From positions 1 to 7,150 of the forward strand of contig CALJUL010000021.1 of the NCBI GenBank assembly GCA_937975725.1: DNA of 7,150 bases, given 5' to 3'. Source of the stretch: an uncultured Pseudoxanthomonas sp. Lineage in GTDB: Bacteria; Pseudomonadota; Gammaproteobacteria; Xanthomonadales; Xanthomonadaceae. Shown piece by piece: positions 4,394-7,150 of this stretch (its first letter is position 1; the number at the start of each line of letters is the position of its first letter). A program made the position numbers and the translations under genes. The notes under the pieces are model-generated. The model searched no databases. It was not told the origin of the DNA and was given only the letters and a program-made list of their open reading frames with translations.

Positions 4394-6627
4394 GTGCGCA
4401 GCCCGTGAATCCCAACCTGCCGCCCGACCATGTCACCGTCTTCATCGACGGCGTGGAGCTGGCCGCGCCCAAGGGTTCGATGATCATCCAGGCGGCCGAC
4501 AAGGCCGGCATCCCGATCCCGCGCTTCTGCTACCACGAGAAGCTGCCGATCGCGGCCAACTGCCGCATGTGCCTGGTGGAAGTGGAGAAGATGCCCAAGC
4601 CGGCGCCGGCCTGCGCCACGCCGGTGATGGACGGCATGAAGATCGCCACGCGCAGCGAGAAGGCGCTGAAGTCGCAGCGCAACGTGATGGAATTCCTGCT
4701 GATCAACCATCCGCTGGACTGCCCGATCTGCGACCAGGGCGGCGAGTGCGAGCTGCAGGACCTGTCGCTGGGCTACGGCCGCTCGGTCAGCCGCTTCCAG
4801 GAGCGCAAGCGCGTGGTGCCGGACGAGGACATCGGTCCGCTGGTCGCCACCGAGATGACCCGCTGCATCCAGTGCACGCGCTGCATCCGCTTCACCGCGG
4901 ACGTGGCCGGCACCTACGAGCTGGGCGGCATGTACCGCGGCGAGAACCTGCAGATCGGCACCTACGACGGCAAGCCGTTGACCACCGAGCTGTCCGGCAA
5001 CGTCATCGACGTGTGCCCGGTGGGTGCGCTGACCAACAAGGTGTTCCAGTTCCGCGCTCGCCCGTGGGAGCTGATCGCGCGCGAATCCGTCGGCTTCCAC
5101 GACGCGATGGGTTCGAACGTGTTCTACCACTCCCGTCGCGGCCAGGTGCTGCGCACCGTGCCGCGCGAGAACGAGGCGGTCAACGAATGCTGGCTGTCCG
5201 ACCGCGACCGCTATTCGCACCAGGGCCTGTACGCCGACGACCGCGCGGTGAAGCCGTTGCAGAAGGTCGGTGGCGAGTGGCGCGAAGTGTCCTGGGCCGA
5301 AGGCCTGGCCGCCGCCGCCGAAATCCTGCGCGCGAACCGCGGCGACAGCCTCGGCGTGCTGGTGCACCCGGCGGTGTCGAACGAGGAGGGCGGTCTGCTG
5401 GCGAAGCTGGCCGACGGCCTCGGCACCGGCAACCTCGACCACCGCATCAACAACCGCGACTTCTCCGACGGCGCCGTCGCCGGGCCGTTCGCACTGCCGC
5501 TGGCCGAGATCGAGCAGGCCGACGTGATCGTGCTGTTCGGCAGCAACGTCCGCCACGAACTGCCGCTGCTGCATGCGCGCCTGCGCAAGGCGCAGACCCG
5601 GCGCAACGCCAGGATCCATGCGGTCAACCCGGTGGACTTCGATTTCGCCTTCGCCCTGGCAGGCAAGCATATCGTCGCGCCGTCGAAGCTGGGCGAGGCG
5701 CTTAACGCGCCCGCGCTGCGCGAGGCGGCCAAGGCCGGCAACCGCGCCGTGGTGATCGTCGGCGGCCTCGCCGAGAACCATCCGCAGGCCGCCGCGCTGC
5801 GTGCCGCCGCGGCCGAGTTCGCCGCCGCGACCGGCGCCGCGTTGTGCCGCATCCCGCAGGGCGCCAACGCCGTCGGCCTGGCGCGCCAGGGCGTGCTGCC
5901 GAGCGGCCGCGACGTGGCCGGCATGTTCGCCGAGCCGCGCGGCGCCTACGTCATCTACGGCATCGAGCCGGGCCTGGATTTCGCCGACACGCCGGCCGCC
6001 AGCCGCGCGCTGGCCTCGGCCAAGGTGGTGGCGTTCAGCCACTTCGCCTGCAAGTCGACCCGAGACGTCGCCGACGTGATCCTGCCAATCGGCGCACTGC
6101 CGGAGATCGAGGCCACGCTGACCAACCTGGACGGCAAGGACCAGCGCACCCAGGCCGCCGGCAAGCTGCCGGGCGAGGCGCGCGAGGGCTGGAAGGTGCT
6201 GCGCGCGCTGGGCGGTGAGCTGCAACTGGCCGGCTTCGAATTCGCCGACGCGGCCGGCATGCGCGAGGCCATCGGCAACGCCAAGGCCGTGACCGTCGCC
6301 CGTTCCGCCGCGCCGGCCATCGCCGGCGACGGCCTGGAGCTGGCGGTCAGCGCCGCGATCTACCGCACCGACGGCACCGTCCGTCGTGCCGAGGCCTTGC
6401 AGGCGCATCCGCTGAACGTGGGCGCGCGCATCGTGCTGAACCCGGCCGACGCGCAGGCCGCCGGCGTGGCCGACGGGCAGATGGCCAAGGTCGGCAACGG
6501 CATCGGGACCGCCGCGCTGCCGGTGGTGGTGGACGCCCGCGTCGCCGCGGGCGCCGCGTGGATCGAGAGCGGCTACGGCGCGACCGCGCCGCTGGGCGCA
6601 GGACGTGTCACGGTGGTGAGCGCATGA
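4390..6627 (+). CDS. nuoG: NADH-quinone oxidoreductase subunit G (75 kDa-type, N1b/N4/N5)
   Basis: NuoG (745 residues, GTG start) carries electrons from NuoF/NuoE toward NuoI/NuoB. The N-terminal [2Fe-2S] ferredoxin domain binds N1b through C47, C58, C61 and C75. Cluster N5 has the unusual His ligand: H107, C111, C114 and C120 (HPLDCPICDQGGEC). Cluster N4 uses C159, C162, C165 and C209 (RCIQCTRC, then DVCPVGALT). All three complex I 75 kDa signature regions are present; in the first, the usual Gly before NCRMC is Ala56. After residue 220 follows the molybdopterin-oxidoreductase-like domain, which in complex I binds no molybdenum. The segment FRARPWELIARESVGFHDAMG (from about residue 221) lacks the Cys residues that hold extra cluster N7 in E. 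coli and Thermus, so the protein is of the mitochondrial-like type. The C-terminal half is Ala-rich and less conserved. An in-frame open stretch continues upstream to 2659, but it is only the out-of-frame shadow of nuoE and nuoF. Confidence 0.97.
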   Translation: MSAQPVNPNLPPDHVTVFIDGVELAAPKGSMIIQAADKAGIPIPRFCYHEKLPIAANCRMCLVEVEKMPKPAPACATPVMDGMKIATRSEKALKSQRNVMEFLLINHPLDCPICDQGGECELQDLSLGYGRSVSRFQERKRVVPDEDIGPLVATEMTRCIQCTRCIRFTADVAGTYELGGMYRGENLQIGTYDGKPLTTELSGNVIDVCPVGALTNKVFQFRARPWELIARESVGFHDAMGSNVFYHSRRGQVLRTVPRENEAVNECWLSDRDRYSHQGLYADDRAVKPLQKVGGEWREVSWAEGLAAAAEILRANRGDSLGVLVHPAVSNEEGGLLAKLADGLGTGNLDHRINNRDFSDGAVAGPFALPLAEIEQADVIVLFGSNVRHELPLLHARLRKAQTRRNARIHAVNPVDFDFAFALAGKHIVAPSKLGEALNAPALREAAKAGNRAVVIVGGLAENHPQAAALRAAAAEFAAATGAALCRIPQGANAVGLARQGVLPSGRDVAGMFAEPRGAYVIYGIEPGLDFADTPAASRALASAKVVAFSHFACKSTRDVADVILPIGALPEIEATLTNLDGKDQRTQAAGKLPGEAREGWKVLRALGGELQLAGFEFADAAGMREAIGNAKAVTVARSAAPAIAGDGLELAVSAAIYRTDGTVRRAEALQAHPLNVGARIVLNPADAQAAGVADGQMAKVGNGIGTAALPVVVDARVAAGAAWIESGYGATAPLGAGRVTVVSA
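6612..6620 (+). promoter_or_regulatory. Likely ribosome binding site of nuoH
   Basis: GGTGGTGAG in the last codons of nuoG precedes the nuoH ATG at 6624. The better GGTGAG match ends only 3 bases from the ATG, whereas the weaker GGTGG sits at 7 bases, so the site is moderate rather than strong. Confidence 0.45.
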
Positions 6628-7150
6628 ACGAGCTGTTGATCAACGCCGTCGGCCCCCTGCGCGAGTGGTTGTTCGGGCTGGGCGACATCGGCGCGGTGCT
6701 GTGGATCGTGCTGAAGATCCTGGCGATCGCCATGCCGGTGATCATCTCGGTCGCGTTCTACGTGGTGTGGGAACGCAAGCTGATCGGCTGGATGCACGTG
6801 CGCCACGGGCCGATGTACGTGGGCATGGGCATCTTTCAGGCCTTCGCCGACGTCTTCAAGCTGCTGTTCAAGGAAATCATCCAGCCCAGCAGCGCGCACA
6901 AGGCGATGTACGTGATCGCGCCGCTGATCGTGCTGGCACCGGCCTTCGCCGCGTGGGCGGTGGTGCCGTTCGACTACAAGCTGGTGCTGTCCAACGCCAA
7001 TGCCGGCCTGCTGTACCTGCTGGCGATGACCTCGCTGGGCGTGTACGGCATCATCATCGCCGGCTGGGCGTCTAACTCGAAGTACGCCTTCCTGGGCGCG
7101 ATGCGCTCGGCCGCGCAGGTGGTCAGCTACGAGATCGCCATGGGCTTCGC
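6624..7150 (+). CDS. nuoH: NADH-quinone oxidoreductase subunit H, 5' part (ND1-type membrane subunit)
   Basis: This is the first 175 codons of NuoH; the gene runs off the right edge, probably with about half the protein missing. NuoH is the membrane subunit that forms the entrance of the quinone tunnel and links redox chemistry to the proton-pumping arm. Visible hydrophobic segments are about residues 22-48, 95-115 and 127-149. The cytoplasmic loop after the first helix contains WERKLIGWMHVRHGP (49-63) and FQAFADVFKLLFKE (71-84), and the block GWASNSKYAFLGAMRSAAQ (147-165) is a clear family hallmark. Within the loop the common GPNRVGP consensus is replaced by GPMYVGM. I recall the same form in xanthomonads, but it departs from most bacterial NuoH. 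The ATG overlaps the nuoG stop (ATGA). nuoI and nuoJ-nuoN would be expected downstream. Confidence 0.97.
   Translation, partial: MNELLINAVGPLREWLFGLGDIGAVLWIVLKILAIAMPVIISVAFYVVWERKLIGWMHVRHGPMYVGMGIFQAFADVFKLLFKEIIQPSSAHKAMYVIAPLIVLAPAFAAWAVVPFDYKLVLSNANAGLLYLLAMTSLGVYGIIIAGWASNSKYAFLGAMRSAAQVVSYEIAMGF

Noticed and set aside
4087..6408. Long antisense open frame of 773 codons across nuoF, nuoG
   Set aside because: Long antisense frames are expected opposite genes with strong G/C third-position bias. The translation is low-complexity (Ala, Arg, His, Gln, Val), has no recognisable domain, and lies opposite a gene with intact motifs.
5050..6627. Possible active molybdopterin oxidoreductase (formate dehydrogenase-like) in the C-terminal part of nuoG
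   Set aside because: The domain is related, but no catalytic Cys or Sec context of molybdenum enzymes is seen. The gene sits between nuoF and nuoH, so it is the degenerate domain normal for NuoG.

Overview
The window is an internal slice of a bacterial nuo operon, which encodes the proton-pumping NADH:quinone oxidoreductase (respiratory complex I). All genes lie on the + strand in the standard order nuoB (3' part), nuoC, nuoD, nuoE, nuoF, nuoG, nuoH (5' part). The DNA is very GC-rich by eye, with strong G/C bias at third codon positions. The proteins look like those of Xanthomonadaceae/Lysobacteraceae (Xanthomonas, Lysobacter, Luteimonas and relatives). The reasons are separate nuoC and nuoD genes, a NuoC of about 250 residues with a central insert, a NuoD with an insert of about 25 residues, a NuoG without cluster N7 ligands, and a NuoH with an unusual first loop. 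The family-level placement is inferred from remembered protein features, not from a database search.

Layout: 3-395 end of nuoB; 396-441 short pyrimidine-rich spacer; 442-1194 nuoC; 1191-2495 nuoD; 2492-3019 nuoE; 3023-4393 nuoF; 4390-6627 nuoG; 6624-7150 start of nuoH. Four of the six junctions are 4-base start/stop overlaps (ATGA or GTGA), and the nuoE/nuoF gap is 3 bases. Only nuoB/nuoC has a real spacer. No promoter, terminator, RNA gene, repeat, mobile element or CRISPR array was seen, and no gene-free stretch exceeds 46 bases.

How the genes work together: NuoF oxidises NADH with FMN and cluster N3, and NuoE carries [2Fe-2S] N1a beside it. NuoG carries N1b, N4 and N5 and passes electrons toward the connecting module. 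NuoB holds the terminal cluster N2, which reduces quinone in a cavity built by NuoD, NuoB and the membrane subunit NuoH. NuoC and NuoD form the hydrogenase-derived scaffold. Every ligand residue expected within the window is present, so the complex looks functional.

I found no previously undescribed system. This is core housekeeping DNA. The findings are small, lineage-type departures from family consensus and translation-signal details, scored accordingly.
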